Positions 16,427 through 24,982 of a DNA stretch of 64,000 nucleotides are shown here, one piece after another. Below the pieces are notes generated by a model. It ran no database searches and was not told the origin of the DNA. It worked only from the letters and a program-made list of their open reading frames with translations. Origin of the DNA: Microtetraspora niveoalba (GTDB lineage: Bacteria; Actinomycetota; Actinomycetes; Streptosporangiales; Streptosporangiaceae); the NCBI RefSeq assembly GCF_001570405.1, contig NZ_BBYM01000017.1, positions 302,309-366,308 on the forward strand, read 5' to 3'. Position numbers and translations under genes: made by a program. Numbering within the stretch: position 1 is the first letter of the stretch; each line of letters begins with the position of its first letter.

Positions 16427-16960
16427 GTGTCCCTGTTGTTCGGGCAGGTCGCGACCCTGGGGTGGGTGGCCGTCAAGACGCTACTGCTCTATGTCACGGC
16501 CGTGGCCGGCCTGCGGCTGACGAAGCGACGCATGATCGCCGAGCTGTCGCCGTTCGACTTCGTGGCCGCCGTCGCCGTCGGTGCGATCGTCGGCCGCACC
16601 GCGACGGCGTTGGACACCTCCTATCTCACCGGAGCGGCGGCCCTTGTCACGGTGATCGCCGTCCACGCCGCCATCACCCAGTTGCGACTGCGCCACCCCT
16701 TTCCCCACTGGTTCGATCACGCGCCGCGCGTTCTGGTGACCGAAGGCGAGATTCACCCGAGGCAGCTCAGGCGTTGCGGGCTCACCGAGAGGGACCTGTA
16801 CACGATCCTGCGCCGGCGGGGTGTCATGTCCCTTTCCTCCGTGCGCTATGTGATCTTTGAGCCGAAAGGGGTGATCAGTGTCGTCCGAAGGGGCGACGAC
16901 GTGGGGGAAGTCACCCAGGAAGCGCTGGAGCGCGTGGAACGGCGAGCAGCCGGTGATTGA
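16427..16960 (+). CDS. DUF421 (YetF-like) membrane protein
   Basis: This 177-residue protein has two to three N-terminal membrane helices (to about residue 75) followed by the soluble DUF421 domain. The domain contains the PRVLVTEGEIHPRQLRRCGLT segment and ends in VISVVRRGD. The GTG at 16427 is preceded by GGGAGGAA at ideal spacing, which rules out upstream in-frame starts. The function of the family is not well defined; Bacillus relatives act in germination or envelope stress. It converges on the LacI gene with a small hairpin between them. Confidence 0.85.
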   Translation: MSLLFGQVATLGWVAVKTLLLYVTAVAGLRLTKRRMIAELSPFDFVAAVAVGAIVGRTATALDTSYLTGAAALVTVIAVHAAITQLRLRHPFPHWFDHAPRVLVTEGEIHPRQLRRCGLTERDLYTILRRRGVMSLSSVRYVIFEPKGVISVVRRGDDVGEVTQEALERVERRAAGD

Positions 16961-17007
16961 CTCCGGGCCCCGGACGCGGTCATACCGGCGGCATACGCGG
17001 TACCCGG

Positions 17008-17022
17008 CCGGTCATTGACCGG
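17008..17022. terminator. Small hairpin between convergent DUF421 and LacI genes
   Basis: CCGGTC-ATT-GACCGG, a 6-bp stem with a 3-base loop and no T-tract, lies 48 bases after the DUF421 stop and 19 bases beyond the LacI stop. It could serve either direction. Confidence 0.35.
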
Positions 17023-17040
17023 GGACGCGCTGGACAGCGA

Positions 17041-18159
17041 TCAGGGCGGCGTCATCGGCCATGCGTCCGCCGGATCTCGTCGCCGGCTGTGGCCGTCATC
17101 TGTCGCCGTATCGGAGAACGGGGCCGGGCCGCGCTGGGTGCTGCCGCGGATGTGCAGTTTGCTCGGCACGATGGCGGGGCCGTCGACCTGCTCGCCGGAC
17201 AGCCGCTTCAGCAGCAGGTCCACCGCCGCCGTCGCCTGGTCCGCGGGGCGCAGGTCGATGGCGGTGATCGGCGGATCGCATTGCTGGGCGAATCGGCTGT
17301 CCATGCCGACGGCCAGGAGCAGGTCGTCCGGGATGCGGATGCCCCGCTCCCGGCACGCTCTGGTCGAGCCCTCGCTGTACTGCTCGGCGGAGGCGATGAT
17401 GCCGTCCGGGGGCTCGTCGCCGTCCAGCAGCGCGCAGGTCGCCCTGTAGGAGTCGGCCTCGAGCCGATCCAGCGACACCGGGACCACGAGCGGAGGGAGC
17501 CCTCGCTCGGCGCACCACGCCCGGTAGGCGTGCTCGCCGTCGAGCACCCAGGCCCAGGTCGCCTCCGCCGACAGCAGCGCGATCCGGCGCGCGCCCGCCT
17601 GATGCATGTGGTCGAGCAGGTCGCGGATGTTCTGCGCGTTGTCGCCCGAGGCGTAGTAAGGGGAGCCGGGTCGCGCCGGGTCACGTTCGATGGACACGAC
17701 CGGGATGCCCATCTCCTCCAGCATGTCGATCCGGGAGTCGGCGGACAGGGGGTCGCACAGCACCACGCCGTCCGGCCCGATGAGGTGCCACTCTTCGGCG
17801 GTGCTGATCCGCGGGGTGAGCGTCACCGCGTATCCCTCGCGGAACGCCGCGCGTGCCGCTCCGGCCGCCACCGACATGTAGAAGTCGAGGCTGATCATCT
17901 CCAGCTCGTCCGCCGGGCCGCCCACGTTGGGGAGGACCAGCGCGATCGTGCCGGTGCGGCCCTGCCGGAACGCCTGGGCGACGCGGCTGGGGCGGTAGCC
18001 GAGTTCGCGAGCGATCCTCTGGATCCGCGCCCGGGTCTCCGCCCGGAGCTTGCCCTTGTCGTTCAGCGCGTCGGAGACCGTCGTCACCGAGACCCCGGCG
18101 GCGGCGGCGACGTCCCGGATCGTCACTCGGCCGCCGATGGCGTTGGACACGCCGTTCAC
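17041..18159 (-). CDS. LacI-family transcriptional regulator
   Basis: The 372-residue protein has the N-terminal LacI helix-turn-helix (TIRDVAAAAGVSVTTVSDALN, residues about 13-33) and hinge helix YRPSRVAQAF. A type I periplasmic-binding-like effector domain follows to about residue 340. The C-terminal 30 residues are polar and probably disordered. It lies next to, and on the same strand as, the cyclic-amide operon, with 81 bases between the operon end and its start. The tandem GAAACGTTTC palindromes at 24786-24815 match the usual LacI-family operator core, so it most likely controls the operon pair at 18241-31853. The effector is unknown. Confidence 0.9.
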   Translation of the reverse strand: MNGVSNAIGGRVTIRDVAAAAGVSVTTVSDALNDKGKLRAETRARIQRIARELGYRPSRVAQAFRQGRTGTIALVLPNVGGPADELEMISLDFYMSVAAGAARAAFREGYAVTLTPRISTAEEWHLIGPDGVVLCDPLSADSRIDMLEEMGIPVVSIERDPARPGSPYYASGDNAQNIRDLLDHMHQAGARRIALLSAEATWAWVLDGEHAYRAWCAERGLPPLVVPVSLDRLEADSYRATCALLDGDEPPDGIIASAEQYSEGSTRACRERGIRIPDDLLLAVGMDSRFAQQCDPPITAIDLRPADQATAAVDLLLKRLSGEQVDGPAIVPSKLHIRGSTQRGPAPFSDTATDDGHSRRRDPADAWPMTPP

Positions 18160-18240
18160 GCTATCACCGTCCCGTGCCGCCGCCGGTCGCCGAACGGGCG
18201 GCCGGAAAGTGCCGGTACGGGCTCGGGCGCGACCGGCCGA

Positions 18241-19518
18241 TCATGCCGCGCTCACGGGGGAGGGCGCGGTCCACACGGCACCCCGCCGCCGGGCGATGAT
18301 CCGGCCGTCCCGCACCGTCCAGCGGGGTCCCGGCTCGTTGCGCAGAGCGTCGATGAGGTTGTCCGCCGCGAGGACCGTGAGATCGGCACGGGCGCCCACG
18401 ACCGGCTCCCGGTACGGCACGCCGGCGGCCCTGGCCGCGTTGGATCCCACCAGGTCCCAGGCCGTACGCACCCCCTCGTCGGTCTCGTCCGCCAGTGGGA
18501 CGGCGTGCCAGGCCAGCCGGGCCAGATCCATCGGGTCGAGGTTGCCGAACGGATCCCAGTTGTCCTGCAGATTGCCCGTACCGGCCGCCACGGTCACTCC
18601 GGCGGCGAGCAGCTCGGCGGCCCGGGACAAGCCCCGGTGAGGACGGGAGCCGCCGAGGTTGGTGGGGCACACGGTCACGGTGATCCCGGCCTGCGCGACC
18701 TTGTCGATGACGCGGCGCGCGTCGTCGTCCGGGTAGGTTTCGAGGGCGCCCACATGGTTGGCGTTGACCATCCCCTGCATGCCGTGCGCGATCGTGCGCT
18801 CGGCCAGCGGTTCCAGCATCCGCTCGGAGGGGTCGGTGAAGTAGTCGACGTTGATGTCGATGCCGACGCCGAAGCGCTCCGCGAGGGCGAAGACGTGGTC
18901 GAGGTGGGCGATGCCGTCCTGGTGGTCGCGCTCGTTGTTGGGCCAGCCGCCGACCCGGTGCGCCCCGGCCGCCAGGGCGGCGGCGACCAGGTCGTACGCG
19001 CCCGGGTCCTGGATCAGGCCCTCCTGAGGGAACGCCGTGACCCGCACGTCCACGAGGTCGGCCTGTTCCTCCCGGGCCAGCATGACGCCCTCGAACGAGG
19101 TCAGCCCGGTCACCGTGTCGACGTCGACCTGCCCGGCGACGGTGCCGATGCCCTGGATCGCCGCCAGCCGCAGGAAGGCCCCGGCGCGCTCGGCGACGTC
19201 GGAACGGGTGAAGGTCGCCTTCAGGTCGCGTTGCCGCCGCATCATCGCATCGCGTTCGGTGAGCCCGGTGGGAAGGCCGAGCCGGGGGATCGAACGTCTG
19301 CTCAGCGCCTTGTCCGGATGGCTGTGCGCCTCGACGAAGGGAGGCGCGACCAGGCCGCCGGCGGCGTCGATCCGCTCACCTGCCGTGACGCCCGCGGCGG
19401 CGCCGGTGCCGATGGCGACGATCACGCCGTCGCGCACCAGCACGTCGGCTCGGCCGCCGTCGACGGTGGCGTTCTCGATTATCAGGTCCACTGAGGTGGG
19501 CAGGTCAGAAGCCGTCAC
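18241..19518 (-). CDS. CodA-like amidohydrolase with altered active site
   Basis: This 425-residue protein has the amidohydrolase fold with the cytosine deaminase (CodA) sequence pattern: VEAHSHPDKAL supplies the HxH metal pair, and the substrate-site FPQEGL and NANHVGAL are present. Compared from memory with E. coli CodA, three catalytic or metal positions differ. The HCDE motif reads NVDY, losing the metal His and the catalytic Glu, and the late metal Asp region reads GTGNLQD. It may therefore do different chemistry, or be a structural partner of the paralogue at 22756. It is the last gene of the leftward operon and overlaps the bicupin gene by 14 bases. A GTG start at 19491 would remove that overlap. 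Confidence 0.78.
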   Translation of the reverse strand: MTASDLPTSVDLIIENATVDGGRADVLVRDGVIVAIGTGAAAGVTAGERIDAAGGLVAPPFVEAHSHPDKALSRRSIPRLGLPTGLTERDAMMRRQRDLKATFTRSDVAERAGAFLRLAAIQGIGTVAGQVDVDTVTGLTSFEGVMLAREEQADLVDVRVTAFPQEGLIQDPGAYDLVAAALAAGAHRVGGWPNNERDHQDGIAHLDHVFALAERFGVGIDINVDYFTDPSERMLEPLAERTIAHGMQGMVNANHVGALETYPDDDARRVIDKVAQAGITVTVCPTNLGGSRPHRGLSRAAELLAAGVTVAAGTGNLQDNWDPFGNLDPMDLARLAWHAVPLADETDEGVRTAWDLVGSNAARAAGVPYREPVVGARADLTVLAADNLIDALRNEPGPRWTVRDGRIIARRRGAVWTAPSPVSAA

Positions 19519-20266
19519 GGTTGATGTCCTTGTAGAGAAGGTAGGCGGCGTTGGCCGACCCGGTCGCGTAGAAGTACTGGGGGCAGTACGGCGCCATGTA
19601 CACGAAGTCGCCCGCGGCGACCTCCACGTGGTCCTCGCCCAGGTAGTAGACGCCCTGCCCCTCCAGCATGTAGAGCCCGTGTTCCTGGTGGTGGACCTCC
19701 ACCATGGTGAAGCGGGCGCCGAGGTCGAAGCGCATCACGTTCATCGCCATGTCATAGCGCTCGTCGAGCGGCAGCAGCGGTGCGTACGTGCCGCCGATGG
19801 TCTCGTCCGGGATGTGCTCGACCTCGTCGACGTGCCCGGCGACGATCTCCGGGGCGGCCACCCCGTCCACCGCTTCGTACCTGCGCTTGACCCACAGTGC
19901 GCGGGCCGTGCCGGCGGCGTCGACCTCGAACTCGACGCCCTGTGGCAGGAACAGGTACCCGCCCGCCTTGATCGGGTAGCCGTCGTCGGCGGCGCGTACC
20001 CGTAGTTCGCCCTCCAGGACGTAGAGGAAGTTCTCGAAGCCGGCTCCGATCGGGCGCGTGGTGCCGGCGCCGGGCTCGAAGTCCAGCAGGTACTCCCCGA
20101 AGCGGGCGGGCAGGGCGCGCGGGGTGGCCAGCGGCTGGGCGTTCACGCCGCGGAGGTGGGGGAGGGAGTTCTCCACGAGGTTCTCGGGGCAGATGAGGAT
20201 GTAGGAGTCGCGGACGCGTCCGCGGTTGGCGCTCACGTAGTCGGCACGGATGGCCGGTCCGGTCAT
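19505..20266 (-). CDS. AllE-like bicupin, (S)-ureidoglycine aminohydrolase family
   Basis: The 253-residue protein has two cupin domains. The second carries the AllE-typical segment VEVHHQEHGLYMLEGQGVY, with metal-binding His and Glu, followed by GDFVYMAPYCPQYFY and LLYKDINR. AllE proteins release ammonia from (S)-ureidoglycine during allantoin breakdown, using manganese. Allantoate amidohydrolase, the enzyme that would make that substrate, is not encoded nearby. The true substrate could therefore be another alpha-amino ureide or aminal. It is translated just before the CodA-like gene and 61 bases after the M29 gene. Confidence 0.85.
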   Translation of the reverse strand: MTGPAIRADYVSANRGRVRDSYILICPENLVENSLPHLRGVNAQPLATPRALPARFGEYLLDFEPGAGTTRPIGAGFENFLYVLEGELRVRAADDGYPIKAGGYLFLPQGVEFEVDAAGTARALWVKRRYEAVDGVAAPEIVAGHVDEVEHIPDETIGGTYAPLLPLDERYDMAMNVMRFDLGARFTMVEVHHQEHGLYMLEGQGVYYLGEDHVEVAAGDFVYMAPYCPQYFYATGSANAAYLLYKDINRDGF

Positions 20267-20327
20267 GTCGGTACCTCCGATGAGTGGTCATGGGTTCTCG
20301 GGCGGCGGACGGCGGTCGCGGCACGGG

Positions 20328-21377
20328 TCACCGCGGGTTGAGGCGGTAGGCGCCTTCGTCCAGCACCTCGTGCCCGTCGGCCCGTACGGTGGGCCGGTCC
20401 ACCACCAGGTCGACGTGAACCGGGGACTCCCAGTCGGCGCCGGTGTACTCCGGGAAGGGATGGCCGAAGGCGATGTGCACGCCGGGCACGTTCTCGTCGA
20501 ACAGCAGGTTGCCGGTGAGGGCGGGCAGCGCCTGGTTGGTGCCCAGCGCCAGCTCGCCCAGACGCAGCCCGTACGGCGCTTCCGCCAGCCAGCGGCCGAG
20601 TCCGGACTCCAGCTCTGCGTTGGGATGGCGCACGCTCCGGGCGGCGCCGCCGGACACCTCGATCAGCACGGGCTCGTCGAGCAGGCCGTACCGGGCGTTG
20701 AACGGGTAGCCGACCACGGAGGCGGCGAGCACCCCCTCTGCGGACAGCGGCGTGCAGAAGACCTCTCCCTGGGGGAGCCTCCCTCCCTGACCGGCACACC
20801 GGTACAGGCCGGTGAAGGGCGTCCAGGGGCGTTCCCGTCCGCATGTCAGGATCAGGTCGGTGCCGCTCGCGCTGGTGACGCGCACCTCTTGGACGCCGGT
20901 GAGCGTGTCGCGGACGCCGAGGGTGAACCGGGCCACCCGCGCGTAGTCGACGGCCATGCCCACGCCGAGGCAGGTCTCGTCCAGCGCGGGCATGTGCGCG
21001 TGCCTGATGTCGCGCCGCTCCAGCTCGCTCCAGAACCCGGCGTCCCAGGCCAGCGCGTCCACGGGGTCGGCCGCGGCGAACACGGTCACGGTCGGGGCGT
21101 GGGCGGCCACCGCCGCGTCGATCGACCGCCGGGCCGCCGCGTATCGGGTGGCGAGGTCGGGCAGCACGACGACCCACGCGGGAGCCAGGGCGCGGGCCTC
21201 GCCGGCGATCACTTCGGCCAGGTGGCGGGTGGCCCGGTCGGTCAGCACGAGCACCCGGTCCCGGTCGGTCACCGCCAGGCAGGAGCCGACCAGTTCGGCC
21301 GCGCCGCGGCGCAGCGCGGCGGCACCGGCGGCACGGTCAGCGGAGCGGTCCGGAGACGGTTCGTTCAGCTGCGGCAT
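20328..21377 (-). CDS. M29-family (aminopeptidase T / NicX-type) metalloenzyme
   Basis: The 349-residue protein matches the C-terminal metal domain of M29 leucyl aminopeptidases and the related ring-opening dioxygenase NicX. Candidate ligands appear in order: Glu in VLIEVSGG, Glu in NAELESGLG, His in GVHIAFGHPF, Tyr in PEYTG, and His-Asp in VHVDLVV. The M29 metal set is therefore intact. It could release an N-terminal residue from a peptide, or, as in NicX, open a ring. The operon of cyclic-amide enzymes leaves both options open. The ATG at 21377 overlaps the allantoinase-like gene by 13 bases, indicating translational coupling. Confidence 0.75.
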   Translation of the reverse strand: MPQLNEPSPDRSADRAAGAAALRRGAAELVGSCLAVTDRDRVLVLTDRATRHLAEVIAGEARALAPAWVVVLPDLATRYAAARRSIDAAVAAHAPTVTVFAAADPVDALAWDAGFWSELERRDIRHAHMPALDETCLGVGMAVDYARVARFTLGVRDTLTGVQEVRVTSASGTDLILTCGRERPWTPFTGLYRCAGQGGRLPQGEVFCTPLSAEGVLAASVVGYPFNARYGLLDEPVLIEVSGGAARSVRHPNAELESGLGRWLAEAPYGLRLGELALGTNQALPALTGNLLFDENVPGVHIAFGHPFPEYTGADWESPVHVDLVVDRPTVRADGHEVLDEGAYRLNPR

Positions 21378-22759
21378 CGGGCCTCCTGGGAGAGCGGTAC
21401 GAACCGGCCCCAGCCGGGCGGTGCCACCACGTCGCCTCCGGTCGCCACGGTGCGGCCCCGCACGAGCGTCCTGACCACGCGCACGTCGCAGGCGCGGCCG
21501 TCGTACGGCGACCAGCGCTCCACCGCGTGCTGCTGCCTCTCGGCGCTGATCACCCACGGGCGGTTCAGGTCGAGCAGCACGATGTCGGCGTCCATGCCGG
21601 GCGTCAGTACCCCCTTGGAGCCGTCGACTCCGCAGACGCGCGCGGGCCCTTCCGTGAACAGCGGCACGATGCGGGTCAGCGCGACGCCCCGGCGCAGCGC
21701 CTCGCTCAGCACGAGCGGCATGTACTCCTGCACGCTCTGGATCCCGAACGGGCAGGCGAAGACGTCGGCGCTCCCCTTCAGCTTGTCGGCGCGTCCGTAC
21801 GGGCAGTGGTCGGACACGATCGCCTGGACCAGCCCGGCGCGCACCCGGTCCCACAGGGCGGCGACACGCCCGGCGTCGCGCAGCGGCGGGGCGCACACGC
21901 CGAATCCGCCCACCCGTCGCAGGTCGTCCTCGTCCAGGAGCAGATGGTGCGCCGTCACCTCGCAGGTCGCGTCCACCCCGGCGGCACGCGCCTGCGCGAC
22001 CAGGTCGACGGCTTCGGGAGTGGACAGGTGGACCAGGTGGACCGCGCATCCCGTACGGCGCGCCGCCTCCAGCACGCCGCGCACCGCCTCGATCTCGGCC
22101 GAGGGCGGGCGGGCCTCCAGCAGGGCTGCGATGTCGGTGCGCCCGCGCGCGCGCAACCGCGTCTCCGCGACGGCGATCGTCTCGCGGTCCTCGGCGTGGA
22201 CCAGCACCCGGGCGCCGAGTCGCGCCGCCGTGGCCATCCCCGTCAGCAGGTCCGCCTCGGTGGCAGGGGGGAAGTCCATGTCGTTGTCGGGCAGGAACGC
22301 CTTGAAGCCGGGCGCGCCGAGCGCGTGCTGGCCGGCCATCTCTCTGAGGGACGGCCCGGTCAGGGCGCCCCACAGGCCGAAGTCGACCACCGCGCCGGCC
22401 GCCGCGCGTGCGCTCTTGTCGGCGTACCTGGCGGCGGTCGTGGTCGGCGGGTCGGAGAAGGGGTGCTCGACGACGAAGGTCACGCCTCCGGCGGCGGCGC
22501 CGCGGGTGCCGGCGTTGAAGTCGTCCTCGAACGAGATTCCAGGGACGTCGAAGTGGACGTGCAGGTCGATCGCTCCGGCCATGACGTGCAGGCCGCTCGC
22601 GTCGATCACCTCGGCGGCCCGCACCGGCGTGCCGGGTGGCACCGTCTCACGCACCCGGCCGCCGTCCACCAGGAGCGTGGCCGCGACCGGCCCTCCGGGC
22701 GTCAGTATGGTGCCGCCGGCCACGGCGAGATCGGCGCGGACCGGCGCGTCGCCTGTCAT
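21365..22759 (-). CDS. Allantoinase / dihydropyrimidinase-like cyclic amidohydrolase
   Basis: The 464-residue protein opens a cyclic amide (allantoin, hydantoin, dihydropyrimidine or similar). The metal site is complete: HxH in AIDLHVHFD, the lysine to be carboxylated in PGFKAFLP, His in VLVHAED, His in VHLVHLST and Asp in IVSDHCPYGR. The overall pattern is closer to allantoinase (AllB) than to dihydroorotase, and the length fits. It starts in an ATGA overlap with the CodA-like gene upstream. The neighbouring AllE-like bicupin supports an allantoin-like route, but pyroglutamyl peptidase and a peptide importer in the same locus suggest the cyclic amide may be attached to a peptide. Confidence 0.85.
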   Translation of the reverse strand: MTGDAPVRADLAVAGGTILTPGGPVAATLLVDGGRVRETVPPGTPVRAAEVIDASGLHVMAGAIDLHVHFDVPGISFEDDFNAGTRGAAAGGVTFVVEHPFSDPPTTTAARYADKSARAAAGAVVDFGLWGALTGPSLREMAGQHALGAPGFKAFLPDNDMDFPPATEADLLTGMATAARLGARVLVHAEDRETIAVAETRLRARGRTDIAALLEARPPSAEIEAVRGVLEAARRTGCAVHLVHLSTPEAVDLVAQARAAGVDATCEVTAHHLLLDEDDLRRVGGFGVCAPPLRDAGRVAALWDRVRAGLVQAIVSDHCPYGRADKLKGSADVFACPFGIQSVQEYMPLVLSEALRRGVALTRIVPLFTEGPARVCGVDGSKGVLTPGMDADIVLLDLNRPWVISAERQQHAVERWSPYDGRACDVRVVRTLVRGRTVATGGDVVAPPGWGRFVPLSQEARCRS

Positions 22760-23988
22760 GCGCCCACCACTTCCAGCGCGGGCGAGCCGGTCGTGTCGCG
22801 GCTGCTCACCACCCGCCCGCGCCGCAGCGTGGTACGGCGGCCGGGCATCGACGCCAGCGCGGTGGCCCGGTCCGGCACGTCGAAGACGACCAGATCGGCG
22901 GACTCGCCGATCAGGACGTCGCCGTCGCGCCCGCCGATCGCGACCGACGCCTGCGAGCCGACCATGTCCCAGGCCACGTCGACCGAAGCGTCGTCGTGGA
23001 AGCCGGCGCCGTGGTAGGCGGTCTGTGCCCTGTCGAGCGGGTCCAGTGTGCCGAGCGCGTACCAGCCGTCGTTCATGTTGTCGCTGCCCGCGGCGACGAC
23101 GACCCCTGCGGCCATCAGCTCCCTGGGCCGTGAAAGCCCGCGCGGGCCGCCGTCGGCGAGGTTGATGGGGACGATCACGATCCGCAGGCCGGCTTCCGCG
23201 ACCGCCGCGACCACCCTGGCGGCGTCCGCCTCGTCGTACATCTCCAGGCCGCAGCAGTGGCTGGCCAGCACCCTGCCCTGGTAGCCGCGCCGCAGGGTCT
23301 CGGCCGCGACGAACTCCATCATCGTCTCCGAGGCGTCGATCATGCAGTCGACGTGGATGTCCACATCGACCGCGAACCGTTCGGCGATGTCGAACACCTC
23401 GCGCACGTGGGCCCGCTGCGCGTCGGCGCCGTCCTCCACGTTGGGCCAGCCGCCGACGAGCCCGGCGCCGAGGCGCAACGCCTCCTCCAGAAGTTCCCGC
23501 GCGCCCGGGTCGCGACCGAGCCCTTCCTGGGGGAAGGCCACGATCTGCACGTCCATCAGGTGCGCGACCCGCTCCCGGGCCGCCAGCATCCCGTGTAGTC
23601 CGGTCAGCCCGGCCACCGAGTCCACGTCGACGTTGGCGCGCAGTGCCGTCACTCCGTTGACGGAGGCCAGTCGCAGCGCCCGGGTCGCACGGTCGGCGAC
23701 GTCCTCGACGGTGAAGCCCGCCTTGATCGTCCGGGCGCGTGCGAACCCGTCGTACAGGCCCGGCGGGGCGAGCCGTCTGCTGTAGGCCTTGTCGGGGTGG
23801 TAGTGCGGCTCGGTGAACGAGCGGGAGACGAGCCCGCCGGCGGCCTCCAGGACCCGGTGCGCGGGGGCGGCTTTCGCGGGGGACGGTTCCACGTCGGTGA
23901 CGAGGCCGTCCCGGATGTGGACGTCCACTTGGCCGTCACGGCCGTGGACGCGCCCGGCGCGGATCAGCAGATCGGGTATTTGCGGCAT
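22756..23988 (-). CDS. CodA-like amidohydrolase (second paralogue)
   Basis: The 410-residue protein is a paralogue of the one at 18241. It keeps more of the CodA metal site: HxH in TEPHYHPDKAY, the substrate Gln in VAFPQEGL, His in DIHVDCMID, His in LASHCCGL and Asp in AAGSDNMND. The residue aligned with the CodA catalytic Glu (HCDE) is Cys here, so simple cytosine deamination is doubtful. It may hydrolyse another cyclic amide or amidine. ATG 23988 is 11 bases after GGGAG. A GTG at 23997 in a GTGA overlap with pcp is the alternative start. It lies between pcp and the allantoinase-like gene in the operon. Confidence 0.82.
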   Translation of the reverse strand: MPQIPDLLIRAGRVHGRDGQVDVHIRDGLVTDVEPSPAKAAPAHRVLEAAGGLVSRSFTEPHYHPDKAYSRRLAPPGLYDGFARARTIKAGFTVEDVADRATRALRLASVNGVTALRANVDVDSVAGLTGLHGMLAARERVAHLMDVQIVAFPQEGLGRDPGARELLEEALRLGAGLVGGWPNVEDGADAQRAHVREVFDIAERFAVDVDIHVDCMIDASETMMEFVAAETLRRGYQGRVLASHCCGLEMYDEADAARVVAAVAEAGLRIVIVPINLADGGPRGLSRPRELMAAGVVVAAGSDNMNDGWYALGTLDPLDRAQTAYHGAGFHDDASVDVAWDMVGSQASVAIGGRDGDVLIGESADLVVFDVPDRATALASMPGRRTTLRRGRVVSSRDTTGSPALEVVGA

Positions 23989-23993
23989 ATCGG

Positions 23994-24677
23994 TCACCAC
24001 TCCCATTCGTTGGCCGGCACGTTGATGTCGACGGGGTGCTCGACCAGCGCACGCAGGGCCGCGCGAACCGCGGTGACCTGTAGCGGAAGGTCCATGCTCG
24101 GCCCGTTGTGCCCCAGCCGGGCCACATGTTCGGCGGAGTCGGGCAGGTGCAGGAATCCGCACCTGACGGCGGGCAGGTGCCGATCGGCGAGGTGCAGCGC
24201 GGTGTACATCAGCGCGTTGCAGCCGTGCGTGGACGCCGAGTTGGAGACGAGCGCGGGCGCGCCGGCGGCGCGCATCGCCGCCGTCATGGCCTTGATCGGC
24301 AGGGTCGACAGGTAGGCGGCGGGCCCGTCGGGGTAGACCGGCTCTCCGGCCGGCCGCCGTCCCCCGTCGGCGAACTGGAAGTCCTGCACGTTGACGGCGA
24401 TCCGCTCCGCGGTGACGGTGGCGCGCCCGGAGAAGACTCCGCAGCACACCACCGCGGAGGGGGGCGGGCCGCCGCCCAGCATCAGGGGGCCGAGGGCCTC
24501 CTCGGGATGGACGTCCCAGTCGAGGCTGCGCGCCACCACGCGGTGGCCGGCCACGGTCTCGCCGTCCAGGGCGAGGGCGACGGTGCTGCTCGGGTTCTCG
24601 CTGTAGCGCAACTCGGCGCGCTCGGCCGAATCGCCGAAGGAGCCGTTTCCGGTGAGCAGGATCCAGGGCTGGGTCAT
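23994..24677 (-). CDS. pcp: Pyroglutamyl-peptidase I (peptidase C15)
   Basis: This 227-residue cytoplasmic cysteine peptidase removes N-terminal pyroglutamate (5-oxoproline). The family motifs are all present: LLTGNGSFGDSAE with NPSS, the Glu in VTAERIAVNVQDF, the catalytic Cys in VSNSASTHGCNALMY and the catalytic His in CGFLHLPDSAE. The length matches the family (about 215). It is the promoter-proximal gene of the leftward operon, 109 bases from the tandem LacI-type operators. Its presence with cyclic-amide hydrolases and a peptide importer suggests that a lactam-capped peptide is the imported substrate. Confidence 0.9.
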   Translation of the reverse strand: MTQPWILLTGNGSFGDSAERAELRYSENPSSTVALALDGETVAGHRVVARSLDWDVHPEEALGPLMLGGGPPPSAVVCCGVFSGRATVTAERIAVNVQDFQFADGGRRPAGEPVYPDGPAAYLSTLPIKAMTAAMRAAGAPALVSNSASTHGCNALMYTALHLADRHLPAVRCGFLHLPDSAEHVARLGHNGPSMDLPLQVTAVRAALRALVEHPVDINVPANEWEW

Positions 24678-24785
24678 CACTCAACTTCCGGCAGGGGGAG
24701 TCCGTGAACTCCACGGAGAGGACCGCGACCGGGAGATTTCCGGACCGGCCGCCGGGCAGCATCATGACCCATGATTGGGAAAAAA

Positions 24786-24815
24786 GAAACGTTTCTCTTC
24801 GAAAAGAAACGTTTC
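24786..24815. promoter_or_regulatory. Tandem LacI-type operators between divergent operons
   Basis: Two identical perfect palindromes GAAACGTTTC occur at 24786-24795 and 24806-24815, 20 bp centre to centre, separated by an AT-rich spacer containing TTCGAA. The whole 30 bp is itself close to palindromic. The core is typical of LacI-family operators, and the 20-bp phase puts both sites on nearly the same helix face. They lie between pcp (leftward) and the binding-protein gene (rightward) and should control both operons. The rest of this 305-base gap holds promoters and leader sequence only. Confidence 0.75.
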
Positions 24816-24982
24816 TCCCAAGCCTTGCGCTCCGCAGAGTGACGGGTGTTAACTGCCGGACAAGCCGCGCCGGAAACCGGATGGCGCCGCAGCGGCGGCC
24901 GGACCGCCGCGAGTCCCCGAGCCCCTCCACCCCCTTCACGACCCTGTCCGGGCCGCCCCAGCACCAGCCCCGGAGGTACCTC

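Noticed and set aside
16957..19494. Very long open frame on the plus strand opposite the LacI and amidohydrolase genes
   Set aside because: Composition is Arg/Gly/Val/Asp-rich with no domain, no ribosome site, and it spans two well-supported minus-strand genes; a GC-codon shadow.
21365..22759. Assignment as dihydroorotase of pyrimidine synthesis
   Set aside because: Neighbours are catabolic, no other pyr genes are present, and the motif pattern and length fit allantoinase or hydantoinase better.
20250..23165. 971-codon plus-strand open frame opposite the AllE, M29, allantoinase and CodA-like genes
   Set aside because: It covers four convincing minus-strand genes and reads as low-complexity shadow.
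18241..24677. Standard allantoin degradation cluster
   Set aside because: Allantoate amidohydrolase and ureidoglycolate enzymes are missing, while pyroglutamyl peptidase and a peptide-type importer are present.
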